From assembly GCF_902374955.1 (NCBI RefSeq), contig NZ_CABKRX010000113.1:1-64000 (forward strand): 64,000 nucleotides of DNA, in the 5' to 3' direction. The stretch is from Bacillus massilioanorexius. Its GTDB lineage: Bacteria; Bacillota; Bacilli; Bacillales; DSM-1321. Positions 1 to 7,289 of the stretch are shown piece by piece. The first letter of the stretch is position 1. Each line of letters starts with the position of its first letter. A program made the translations under genes and the position numbers. The notes beneath the pieces were generated by a model that was not told the DNA's origin, did not search any database, and saw only the letters and a list, made by a program, of their open reading frames with translations.

Positions 1-57
1 GTAAAGCCCTGTTAACGGAATAAGATAGTTTATATAAAATTAATATTTTTTTAAAAA

Positions 58-756
58 TCAGTATTTCCATCTATAATGACCCGCAATAGGTTGTTTATAA
101 GAAGTTAATTTAATCTCCGATGCAAAGGGAGGAGTGTTATGAATTAAATACGGTATTCCATCTTTTGTGCGTTTATCAGAAATGATACCTACGTGGTCTG
201 TGCCCTCCAAAAAGACAACAATATCACCCGGTTGCCACTCCGCTAAATTCTCTGGATCATTTGGAATTAATTCAGTCGTCAGAGATTCAGTGAAACGTTG
301 AAAAAAGACATACTGATTTGGAACCCGTCTAAAATCAATATGAGAATCAGGATTTCCCTCTACCCTTGGATATAATGATGTATGTTCATCAATATCTTTA
401 TCCATTAAATCTTTTAAATCAATACCAGCTCCAGCTAGTCCTCGCCAAATAACATCTGTACAAACACCCTCACTAGCCGGTGGATAGCCACCTTCATAAT
501 AAGCACTCTTGTATTGTGTTCGATTTTCTACTTCTTTCCTTGCAGCTTCTACTATATCTAATGGATCAGCCACACCATTCTGATTAGTATCAACTTGGCT
601 ATATTTTTCTTCTACTATTATTTCTTTAGTTAAAAAATGATCAAGATGAATACCTACCATATCCAAAATCAGACCGTCCCTAAAAAACACAGAAAATAAT
701 GGTATCATCACTATCAATACCAAACAAAAAATCAAAAATATTTTTTTAACCCCCAT
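58..756 (-). CDS. DUF1287 family protein, membrane-anchored, NlpC/P60-like
   Basis: 232 residues. Residues 5-25 form a hydrophobic N-terminal anchor without a lipobox, so the rest should be extracytoplasmic. The body carries the DUF1287 layout: a cysteine in GVCTDVIWR (C99), a histidine in GTDHVGII (H188) and a later histidine in LIHNTPP (H206), the Cys/His order of papain-fold NlpC/P60-type hydrolases. DUF1287 proteins have no established substrate; cell-wall peptide or ester hydrolysis is an inference from the fold. The start ATG is preceded by a weak GGGTGGAATAAAT. The gene stands alone, with a dispersed repeat and the ECF sigma gene upstream on the other strand. Family call is fairly sure, function unknown. 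Confidence 0.75.
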   Translation of the reverse strand: MGVKKIFLIFCLVLIVMIPLFSVFFRDGLILDMVGIHLDHFLTKEIIVEEKYSQVDTNQNGVADPLDIVEAARKEVENRTQYKSAYYEGGYPPASEGVCTDVIWRGLAGAGIDLKDLMDKDIDEHTSLYPRVEGNPDSHIDFRRVPNQYVFFQRFTESLTTELIPNDPENLAEWQPGDIVVFLEGTDHVGIISDKRTKDGIPYLIHNTPPFASEIKLTSYKQPIAGHYRWKY

Positions 757-813
757 TTATTCCACCCTAACTCTCTTTTCCTAATTTTAACACAATTATC
801 AAATAAAGTTATT

Positions 814-913
814 TAACTAACCTGCCCCGTTAGTCGCATAACAAAAAGAAGCTGATCACAGCTCCTTTTATTGAAGTAATGCCCCAGTTTGTTTAAGTAC
901 ATTTATTCACAAA
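814..913. repeat. Dispersed intergenic repeat, copy A
   Basis: Core CTAACCTGCCCCGTTAG at 817-833 is itself an inverted repeat (CTAAC/GTTAG). It is followed by GCATAACAAAAAGAAGCTG, a small hairpin AGCTG-ATCA-CAGCT, and a right part GCCCCAGTTTGTTTAAGTAC ending in ATTCACAAA. Both ends recur at 3968-4066; the left end recurs at 3128, 6731 and 7150. It fills most of the gap between the DUF1287 gene and the ECF sigma gene. The rest of that gap (914-1118) shows no gene. Confidence 0.75.
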
Positions 914-1118
914 TAAAAACTGTTTATAAACAAAGTAGTTTTATTCGATATAGGAATGATACCCTTTAACTATTTACTACTACTTATTATTAAGAATTGT
1001 CTCTTTAAATCCCTTTCTATTTAGATATAAGATATTATTATTTGAAAATAAATATAAAAAATTGAAACGTTTTACATAGGTTGTTCATCTAACGTTTATA
1101 TGAAAGGAGGGATTCGAG

Positions 1119-1673
1119 CTGAATACAAAAAAACTAGTTCGAAGTGCTAAAACTGGTTCTAACGAAGCTTTTCAAGAATTGATGGATAAAGAAAAAGTAC
1201 GTCTTTATAAAATTGCTTATGTATATGTTAAGAACGAAGAAAATGCTTTAGAAATCTTTCAGGAAACTGTTTATAAAGCATATGTCTCGATTAAAGATTT
1301 AAAAGAAGAAAAATATTTTTCTACGTGGATTACTCGAATTCTAATTAATACGGCATATGAACATTTAAATAAGAACAAACGAGTGATTCCTTTTGAAAAT
1401 AATGCACTGGAAAGAAAATTAACTAATAATGGTACTGTTGATAGCTTTGTTTCACAATTAGTGGAAGAATCAGAGCTATTGAGGTATATAAAAGAATTGG
1501 ACGTTAAATATAAAACCGTAATTATATTACGCTTTTATAAAGATTATACAATCAAACAAATATCCTCCATTCTTGAATGTCCCGAAGGTGCTGTTAAAAC
1601 AAATATTCACCGAGCCATTTCAATCTTACGTGATAAAATGAAGGAGGATTATGCAAATGAAAGAAGGTTATAA
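1119..1673 (+). CDS. ECF-type RNA polymerase sigma factor
   Basis: Sigma-70 family ECF factor. Region 2 is visible as YKIAYVYVKNEENALEIFQE and region 4 as VIILRFYKDYTIKQISSIL followed by the helix EGAVKTNIHRAISILR. I place the start at CTG 1119: AAAGGAGGG lies at 1103-1111, 7 bases upstream, and the extra 20 residues (NTKKLVRSAKTGSNEAFQEL) supply the usual ECF N-terminal helix, giving about 184 aa. The internal TTG/ATG at 1179/1182 lacks a ribosome site and would truncate region 2. The 3' end overlaps the next gene by 23 bases, so the two are translationally coupled. It should direct transcription of its own operon and unknown targets, and be held by the partner anti-sigma protein. Confidence 0.88.
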   Translation: MNTKKLVRSAKTGSNEAFQELMDKEKVRLYKIAYVYVKNEENALEIFQETVYKAYVSIKDLKEEKYFSTWITRILINTAYEHLNKNKRVIPFENNALERKLTNNGTVDSFVSQLVEESELLRYIKELDVKYKTVIILRFYKDYTIKQISSILECPEGAVKTNIHRAISILRDKMKEDYANERRL

Positions 1674-2958
1674 TAACATCAAAACAGAAATTGATTCAAT
1701 AAATGTCCCTGTACATAAGCTAGATGATATTATTAAAAATACGATTAATGAGAATAACATCACACCTAAAAAGTCAAAAAGAAAAATTGTAAGATATGTT
1801 GCTATGGCTGCTACGATAGGGTTTGGCGTATTGATAGGTTCGGCTTATGTGTCTCCAGTTATGGCTAATGTCGTATCTCAAATACCTGTTATTGGTTTTC
1901 TGTTCGGAGATGTAGGTGATGAAGGTTTAGAAATTGCAGGAAAAACCGGTTTGTTTGAAACGGTTAATCAAACTCAAAAAGATAATGGTATTACCTTAAC
2001 AATTAATGAAGTTTTTTATGATGGAACTCGATTGAGCTTAAGTTATTCACATAAATCTTTATTAGCTCTAGGTGAATTAGAAAAGCCTACAATTCGTATT
2101 AATGGCAAAGAAATTAACTTTAGTGCTGGATATTCAGGTAATTTCATCAACCCTCAACATTATGCTGGTGTTATGGATATAAATCCAGTTGAGGAGTTAC
2201 CAAAGAATTTCACAATGAGTGTTTCTTTTGATAGCGTCGGTTTAATATCTGGAAAATGGGAGTTTGAATTTCCAGTCAGTCAGGTAAATGGTTTAAAGGT
2301 TGTTAAACCTGATGAAACAAAAATTATAAACGGGAAAAAAGTAACGATAAATTCTTTAAAATTTGGATCTTTGGGGACAGATCTATCAGTTGATATAATT
2401 GAATCTTCCGACAGAGATGAGTTACATTTTAATATTATTGATGAAAATGGGGAGGCTTTAACAATTCAATCTGGTAGTGGCTCTGGAGAAGAAATTGACG
2501 GAACACAGCATATGAATTATCAATTCACGTATTCACCATTACAAAAAGGAATAAAAGAAGTGACCGTTATTCCTTATATGATACCTTTAGAATCTGAAAC
2601 GATAAACCAAAAAGTGACCGCATCTTTAGATGAAGAAAAGCTGCCGATTACATTAGATCAAGGTGATATTGGTAAAATTATAGTTACGGATATAGAGCGA
2701 GAACAAGATAAAGTAATTATGTATTTTGAAGTAAAAAGCGCGTTTGTATTTGATAGGAACTTTAATGGGAATCGAATTTGGTTAGAAGATAAGAAAGGTA
2801 ACGACTTAACTATCGATACAAAACCTTATGCAACACGTATTAAAGGCAATTTGTATATGCAAGAATTTAAAGTAGATAAGAAAGAAGAGTTGAAGATTGC
2901 TACAGTAGAATTCCCGATGCCGATTATGTATGAAGGTTTTAAAGTGACTTTACCATAA
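1651..2958 (+). CDS. DUF4179 anti-sigma factor
   Basis: 435 residues. It begins with a short cytoplasmic part (about 1-46, with the basic KKSKRKIVR) expected to bind the sigma factor. A single membrane span follows at about 48-73 (YVAMAATIGFGVLIGSAYV...). The large extracytoplasmic part is of DUF4179/DUF5643 type, with motifs such as VNQTQKDNGITLTINEVFYDG. Ribosome site AAGGAGG lies just before the ATG inside the end of the sigma gene. Sigma factors paired with DUF4179 proteins are membrane-signal regulators; the signal here is unknown. A strong terminator follows. Confidence 0.85.
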   Translation: MQMKEGYNNIKTEIDSINVPVHKLDDIIKNTINENNITPKKSKRKIVRYVAMAATIGFGVLIGSAYVSPVMANVVSQIPVIGFLFGDVGDEGLEIAGKTGLFETVNQTQKDNGITLTINEVFYDGTRLSLSYSHKSLLALGELEKPTIRINGKEINFSAGYSGNFINPQHYAGVMDINPVEELPKNFTMSVSFDSVGLISGKWEFEFPVSQVNGLKVVKPDETKIINGKKVTINSLKFGSLGTDLSVDIIESSDRDELHFNIIDENGEALTIQSGSGSGEEIDGTQHMNYQFTYSPLQKGIKEVTVIPYMIPLESETINQKVTASLDEEKLPITLDQGDIGKIIVTDIEREQDKVIMYFEVKSAFVFDRNFNGNRIWLEDKKGNDLTIDTKPYATRIKGNLYMQEFKVDKKEELKIATVEFPMPIMYEGFKVTLP

Positions 2959-2968
2959 TGTTTTACGT

Positions 2969-2998
2969 AGGAGCTGTAACTATGACAGCTCCTTTTTA
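2969..2998 (+). terminator. Rho-independent terminator after anti-sigma gene
   Basis: AGGAGCTGT - aactatg - ACAGCTCC followed by TTTTTAT, 11 bases after the stop codon. Confidence 0.85.
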
Positions 2999-3127
2999 TG
3001 TGTAACAACACTAGCTTATGTACTTGTTCTTTTGTAGTTCAAATTCGGGTACATACATTTAGCTTCTAAGATACTAGAGAAGTTGAGTTTCTCCCACCCC
3101 TAAATTACATTTTTTACCATTTTTCTT

Positions 3128-3235
3128 ATTCAACTATTCTGCCCCGTTAGCGCGATAACAAAAATAAGACTGTCTATTAGTAGCCTTGATCTTCAGCTCT
3201 AGCACCCATTAGCTCAATAAGACAGTGTTGTAGAC
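3128..3235. repeat. Dispersed intergenic repeat, copy B
   Basis: CAACTATTCTGCCCCGTTAG at 3131-3150, then CGCGATAACAAAAATAAGAC, matching the left end of copy A. An internal inverted pair (GACTGTCTATTA against AATAAGACAGTG) gives a hairpin of about 75 bases. It lies directly downstream of the paiB-like gene on the minus strand and may act as its terminator. Confidence 0.65.
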
Positions 3236-3237
3236 TA

Positions 3238-3855
3238 TTATTTTTGAAGATTTTTTCTCATAAGAGATGCTATCTCGATATTATCTTGATTAGAAGTTCT
3301 TTCTAACTGCTCGATAATTAACTTTTGTCGTTCCATAGGGTGGTTTTGACTTAATTTAGCTTTCGCTTCAACTTTTGTGATTTTGATTTTGAACGCTACA
3401 ATACCTTTACTCATTCCCTCAATAAAACGGGGTTCTACTTCATTCAAACTGTATGGACTTTCAGGACTTTCATATTTGTTAACTGATTCATTTAAAGAAT
3501 CGAATATCACTTTGTCATCTTCAAGAATCTCCATCTTTCCATATAAATGTATGGCTACATAATTCCAAGTAGGTACTGCTTTAGTTGTTTCGTACCAAGA
3601 AGGTGAAATATAGCAATGCGGACCTTGGAAAACTACCAGAACCTGTTGGTTTTCTGCATCTTCCCACTGTTTGTTCGGACGTGCGAAATGTCCATATAAA
3701 GTGCTTTTATCTTTACTTAATAATAATGGAAGGTGCGTAGCGTACGGTTCTCCATTATGCTGAGAGAACAAAGTTGCGAAGCCATACCTTTCAATAAAGT
3801 CATAAATAATATTGCTATCGTTGATTTCAAAATGTTTAGGTATATACATAGTCAT
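3238..3855 (-). CDS. paiB: PaiB-like FMN-binding protein
   Basis: 205 residues, matching the PaiB/FMN-binding split-barrel family in length. Typical stretches are MYIPKHFEI at the start, GFATLFSQHNGEPYATHLPLLL, LYGHFARPNKQW, and the flavin-site region YISPSWYETTKAVPTWNYVAIHLYG. B. subtilis PaiB is described as a negative regulator of sporulation and protease genes, partnered with the acetyltransferase PaiA; no paiA neighbour is visible here. Two ATGs (3855 and 3849) are possible starts; GAGGTAGG is 4 or 10 bases away. Family sure, regulatory role inferred from the name-bearing homologue. Confidence 0.82.
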   Translation of the reverse strand: MTMYIPKHFEINDSNIIYDFIERYGFATLFSQHNGEPYATHLPLLLSKDKSTLYGHFARPNKQWEDAENQQVLVVFQGPHCYISPSWYETTKAVPTWNYVAIHLYGKMEILEDDKVIFDSLNESVNKYESPESPYSLNEVEPRFIEGMSKGIVAFKIKITKVEAKAKLSQNHPMERQKLIIEQLERTSNQDNIEIASLMRKNLQK

Positions 3856-3967
3856 CCTACCTCGTATTAATTTAATTTAAATATATTTACATTTTATAGA
3901 TAATTTAAACAATTTAATAGTGCCAGATTTAATAATTGTTTTAGTACCAATGTTTATATTTCTAATG

Positions 3968-4066
3968 AAACTAACCTGACCCGATAGTCCAATAAGCACT
4001 TTATAAAAAAAGCGTCAATCCTTATTGGATCAACGCCCCAGATAGTTTAAGTACATATTTTCACAA
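3968..4066. repeat. Dispersed intergenic repeat, copy C
   Basis: CTAACCTGACCCGATAGTCC at 3971-3990, an internal hairpin around GCGTCAATCC-TTAT-TGGATCAACGC, and a right end GCCCCAGATAGTTTAAGTAC...TTCACAAAC matching copy A. The right end touches the broken VanZ gene. Confidence 0.7.
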
Positions 4067-4068
4067 AC

Positions 4069-4335
4069 TTAGTTTGTTAATACTTTTAAAATCCTTATTT
4101 GTTTCCATAATATTGGTGCTAAAAAACCTAATGGCATTAATAATAAAATATTGCTGCCTACATTTCTCACAATTTGTCCAATCATAAATGGAACATCGCC
4201 ATCATAAGCGATACCTATTTGACTAATATTATAAATAAATGATTTAAGAGGTATAATATTTATTGAAAGAATAACATTTTCAATATTAGCCTTAAAACCT
4301 ATCGGGAACGGAAATAAGGTCACGGAAACGACCAT
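4069..4335 (-). pseudogene. VanZ-family membrane protein remnant
   Basis: Reads as the central part of a VanZ-like protein: TLFPFPIGF, then NIIPLKSFIYNI, then NILLLMPLGFLAPILWK. VanZ proteins normally run 150-200 residues with four or five spans; here only 88 residues remain and the C-terminal half is gone. The same frame is open back to 4365 and would encode more of the first membrane span (IGFPFVVYICM), but no ATG/GTG/TTG start with a ribosome site exists there. The ATG at 4335 sits mid-span. Both ends therefore look lost, and the 3' end abuts repeat copy C. A short functional derivative cannot be excluded but is unlikely. Confidence 0.6.
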
Positions 4336-4563
4336 ACATATGTATACTACAAAAGGGAATCCTATTTAAATACCTACTTATTAAATTTGTTAATGTAAAG
4401 ACTTTATTATGATAATTAATACTTTCTACCTAAATATTCGGTATTAAATTCTTAAAAACAGTATCTATTTTACTGAAATTTAAAAACCTATTGATAACAT
4501 TTGTTAAAAAATGGTATTTTATTATTGTGTTAGTTATTAATTAGATTAGGAGCTGATTCAATA

Positions 4564-5153
4564 ATGGGTATTGCATTCAATATTTGTAAATGGCCTCCAG
4601 GACCTATACAAAAAGCTAGAGCAGAGGAGCTAGCAGTACTAACTCAAGAAACATTAGCAAAAATCTACTAGGAACCGCACAATTTGATAAGGCAGGGCAA
4701 CACTATTGGCTTGCTGAAATTTCTGAAGGAAAGAAAGCCATCAATAAAGCATTTCAATATTTATTCGATGCTAAAGAAGACTTGGAAGAAATGTTGAAAG
4801 TAGAGTTTGAAATGTATAATGCAGCATCCAAAATTGAAGAAGTTGACGAAGAACTATTCTATAATTATCAACACCTTGATGATATGTTCAGAACACGTGT
4901 TAGAGGAATAGAGCATTGTATTCAAGTAATTGATCACCTTCAATTTGTTCAAGCTGAGAAACATTGTCTTGAAAGCTTAAATAATAATGATATACGTGGT
5001 ATATATAAAGCTGTATCTAATCCTGCCAGAGAGTTAGTAGAGGCAGCACTTCATCTACATAAAGAGACTCTAAATCATTCAAAAACAACTCACGAAACAT
5101 CAGATCTATTAAAAACTATTTATGGTCTAACACCAGTTAGTAACGGCCTTTAA
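4564..5153 (+). pseudogene. Frameshifted gene of unknown function (about 196 aa if repaired)
   Basis: ATG 4564 has a good ribosome site (TTAGGAG) and opens a 35-codon frame (MGIAFNICKWPPGPIQKARA...) ending in TAG at 4671. The frame one base back is open from about 4616 to the stop at 5153, has convincing coding content (NLLGTAQFDKAGQHYWLAEI..., EEMLKVEFEMYNAASKIEEV...), but has no start codon before TTG 4782. The two join if one A is added to the A5 run at 4659-4663 (...ETLAK|NLLGTAQ...), giving a mostly helical soluble protein with no motif I recognise. Either a real pseudogene, an assembly indel, or a -1 frameshift. It precedes the MFS gene and may belong with it. Confidence 0.6.
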
Positions 5154-5166
5154 TTTGAAGACTAAA

Positions 5167-5207
5167 TAATACATCAAAGCCGGGGATATCCCGGCTTTGA
5201 TGTATTA
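5167..5207. repeat. Perfect 18-bp-arm palindrome between unknown gene and MFS gene
   Basis: Arms TAATACATCAAAGCCGGG and its exact complement enclose the loop GATAT. No U-tract follows, unlike the other terminators in this window. The MFS ribosome site begins about 5 bases after the palindrome. It could be a terminator/attenuator, an RNA-processing hairpin or an operator. Confidence 0.7.
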
Positions 5208-5221
5208 GAAAGGAGAAATCA

Positions 5222-6454
5222 TTGAAATATAGTTGGTTAGTAAAAGGTGATTTTTTCAAATTGTGGTCTAGCACTTTATTATCTCAATTTAGTTCTAATC
5301 TATTTTTCTATTCTCTTATTTGGTGGACATTAAGTGAGGGAGAAAATTTATTAACTGGAAGTACTATAATTGCTATTGGGGCAGCCATTACTTTATTTCT
5401 CTCGCCTATATCTGGATGGTTATCAGATCGTTTTCATAGGGGGAGATTATTAGCTATTGTAGATAGCTCATTATGTTTTATGTTCATTGTTTTAGTGTTT
5501 TTTTCAGAATTTGCAAATTTTCAATCAGGATTAATTGTTTTATTAAGTCGTATAATTATTTCTGCTGGATTAGGTTCAACTGATGCTGCCGCAAGATCAC
5601 TTATACAACAAACAATAAAAGAAGAACAATTAAACCGAGCACTAGGATTTCAAGAATCACTAAGTCAAATTTCTCACTTAATATCCCCAGCTATCGCTGG
5701 ATTTCTAGTATATTCTATAGAAATTAGTGGTGTATGGATAACTTGTGGAATTTTATTTGCAATCTCAGCATTTTTAAAGTTTTTCTTAAATGATTATGAA
5801 AATAAAGATAAAAATATTAATTTTAGTGCAACTAACTTATTTTCTGGTTTTAGTAGAATTAAAAATAATAAACCGCTACGCACATTATTATATGGCACAT
5901 CTATTCAACAATTATTATTTAGTGGGTTCTCAATTTATTTAGCTATTTGGAGTACATTTTTATTGAAAAATAACGAATGGGTAAGTGGAATGTTACAAAC
6001 ATTTTGGGCCGTTGGATCTTTCTTAGGCGCTATTCTGGTTGTATTTATATTGAAAGTTCAGAATATCAAACCTTTAAGCGTTTGTTTAACTTTATCATTA
6101 GCCTTACTTGTAGGACCTCTTGGTTTTACTGAAAATATTTATATAGCTATTACCTTATTAGGTTTAGCTGGATTAGCAAGTGGCATTCTTAATGTATATT
6201 TAGAAACACATCTGCAACAACAAACAACTCCAGAACATAGAGGTAGAGAAATTAGTGCTTTCTTTGCTATAAATAATGTCTTAATGCCATTTGGATATGC
6301 GCTTGCGGGAATATTAGCTAAATTAATACCGCTTAAATTTCTATTTTTAGTTGTTGTTATACCAATTCCAGTAATGGCGATTTTTATCTTTAAATCTTTT
6401 ACTGCAGCACATTCAATAAAAAAATTAAAAGAAGAGGTACCTTTAAAAACTTAA
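5222..6454 (+). CDS. MFS transporter (drug/siderophore-exporter type)
   Basis: 410 residues with about twelve hydrophobic spans. The cytoplasmic motif A is GWLSDRFHRGRLL after span 2; a second half-repeat follows near residue 210. The N-terminal pattern (LWSSTLLSQFSSNLFFYSLIWW) resembles the MFS_3/EntS-like exporter group, so export of a small molecule is likely; substrate unknown. Start is TTG 5222 with GAAAGGAGA upstream. A perfect palindrome separates it from the frameshifted gene, so coupling of the two is plausible. No clear terminator follows. Confidence 0.8.
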   Translation: MKYSWLVKGDFFKLWSSTLLSQFSSNLFFYSLIWWTLSEGENLLTGSTIIAIGAAITLFLSPISGWLSDRFHRGRLLAIVDSSLCFMFIVLVFFSEFANFQSGLIVLLSRIIISAGLGSTDAAARSLIQQTIKEEQLNRALGFQESLSQISHLISPAIAGFLVYSIEISGVWITCGILFAISAFLKFFLNDYENKDKNINFSATNLFSGFSRIKNNKPLRTLLYGTSIQQLLFSGFSIYLAIWSTFLLKNNEWVSGMLQTFWAVGSFLGAILVVFILKVQNIKPLSVCLTLSLALLVGPLGFTENIYIAITLLGLAGLASGILNVYLETHLQQQTTPEHRGREISAFFAINNVLMPFGYALAGILAKLIPLKFLFLVVVIPIPVMAIFIFKSFTAAHSIKKLKEEVPLKT

Positions 6455-6905
6455 GTCCATAAAATTGTATAGTGATTCTAGAAGGTATAATCAAATTACA
6501 ATAAAAAAATTTGTCCATTATCAATAGCTAAAGAACGAACAAGGACAGTACACATTAGTCATGAAGAAATATTGATTGACCTTTTTCTTTTGACTCTAGA
6601 ATACTAGAGGTAGCCGAGGTAGAACGAAAGCATCTGTGAGATTTAAAGCCCGTAAACTAAACTGTTCTCCCTCTACTTATAGAAACATGATTGATGCTGG
6701 TTGGAGCATTAATTCTTTAAAACTCCTTCTTCAATTAACCTGCACCGATAGTTGCATAACAAAAAAGAGCTGTTCCAGACCTTGATATCAGCATAATAAT
6801 CAGTTCATTATTCATTACAGGAATGCTGCCCCTTTTGTTGAATAAAGAAAAAGAAGCATAGTTATAGCTTCTTAAAGAGGGCGTATAGGAAAAATATTAA
6901 TTAGG
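6455..6905. other. Gene-free stretch with degraded sequence and a repeat
   Basis: No intact gene is seen. Short open fragments such as KERTRTVHISHEEIL (about 6522-6566) and a piece around 6650-6720 look like decayed coding sequence that I cannot assign. The right part (6731-6845) is repeat copy D. Confidence 0.4.
6731..6845. repeat. Dispersed intergenic repeat, copy D
   Basis: TCAATTAACCTGCACCGATAG at 6731-6751, followed by TTGCATAACAAAAAAGAGCTG, matches the left end of copy A. The right end is more divergent (CTGCCCCTTTTGTTGAATAAAG). Confidence 0.6.
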
Positions 6906-7061
6906 CTATCCAAAGTATTCAAATGCTAAGACGATGAGATAAAGTGGAAGACCAACAATTAACATTCCTATAAAAAAGTAACAAAGACTTGTAATAATAA
7001 ATTTCAGAAAGTCATAAAATCCTCCTGCTAAATCGTCAATAAACTTTAATATATGAATCAC
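6906..7061 (-). CDS. Small membrane protein, start uncertain
   Basis: Encodes ...ILKFIDDLAGGFYDFLKF, a hydrophobic span around ITSLCYFFIGMLIVGLPLYL, and a short tail LAFEYFG before TAG. About 48-51 residues, one or two membrane segments. AAGGAG lies at about 7062-7067 on this strand. GTG 7061 is in frame but touches the ribosome site; ATT 7058 and ATA 7052 follow it, the latter at the normal distance. So translation from a rare start, or GTG with an unusual site, must be assumed. No family recognised. Alternatively a chance ORF. Confidence 0.4.
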   Translation of the reverse strand: MIHILKFIDDLAGGFYDFLKFIITSLCYFFIGMLIVGLPLYLIVLAFEYFG

Positions 7062-7149
7062 TCCTTATCGTCTTCATTACCTGATAAACAAGCTATTAGA
7101 ATTAATTTAATTGTAACATTTTGTAAATCAAAAAGTAAGCTTTCTTCCG

Positions 7150-7180
7150 CTAACCTGCCTAGTTTAATAAGAACAAAATG
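7150..7180. repeat. Dispersed intergenic repeat, copy E (left end only)
   Basis: CTAACCTGCCTAGTTTAATAA at 7150-7170 followed by GAACAAAAT. Only the left end is recognisable; it lies next to the MATE terminator. Confidence 0.5.
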
Positions 7181-7212
7181 TATTAGAGCAACAATCTTTT
7201 AGAACAAAGCCT

Positions 7213-7283
7213 TTCAAAAAAGTACGCCATATAAAGCTTAGGAGCCTCGCAAAAGTGATTTTAATCATTTTTGCGAGGCTCCT
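7213..7283 (-). terminator. Terminator of MATE gene, family with TACG..GTTTT tail
   Basis: Read on the minus strand: GGAGCCTCGCAAAAATGAT - loop - ATCACTTTTGCGAGGCTCC (stem 7241-7282), then TAAGCTTTATATGGCGTAC and TTTTTTG. The tail is shared with the elements at 10838, 16799, 31450 and 31662. Confidence 0.8.
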
Positions 7284-7289
7284 TTCATA

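Noticed and set aside
1058..1100. Possible ECF autoregulatory promoter (TGAAACG ... CGTTTA)
   Set aside because: Spacing is about 24 bases; the ECF -35/-10 spacing is normally near 16.
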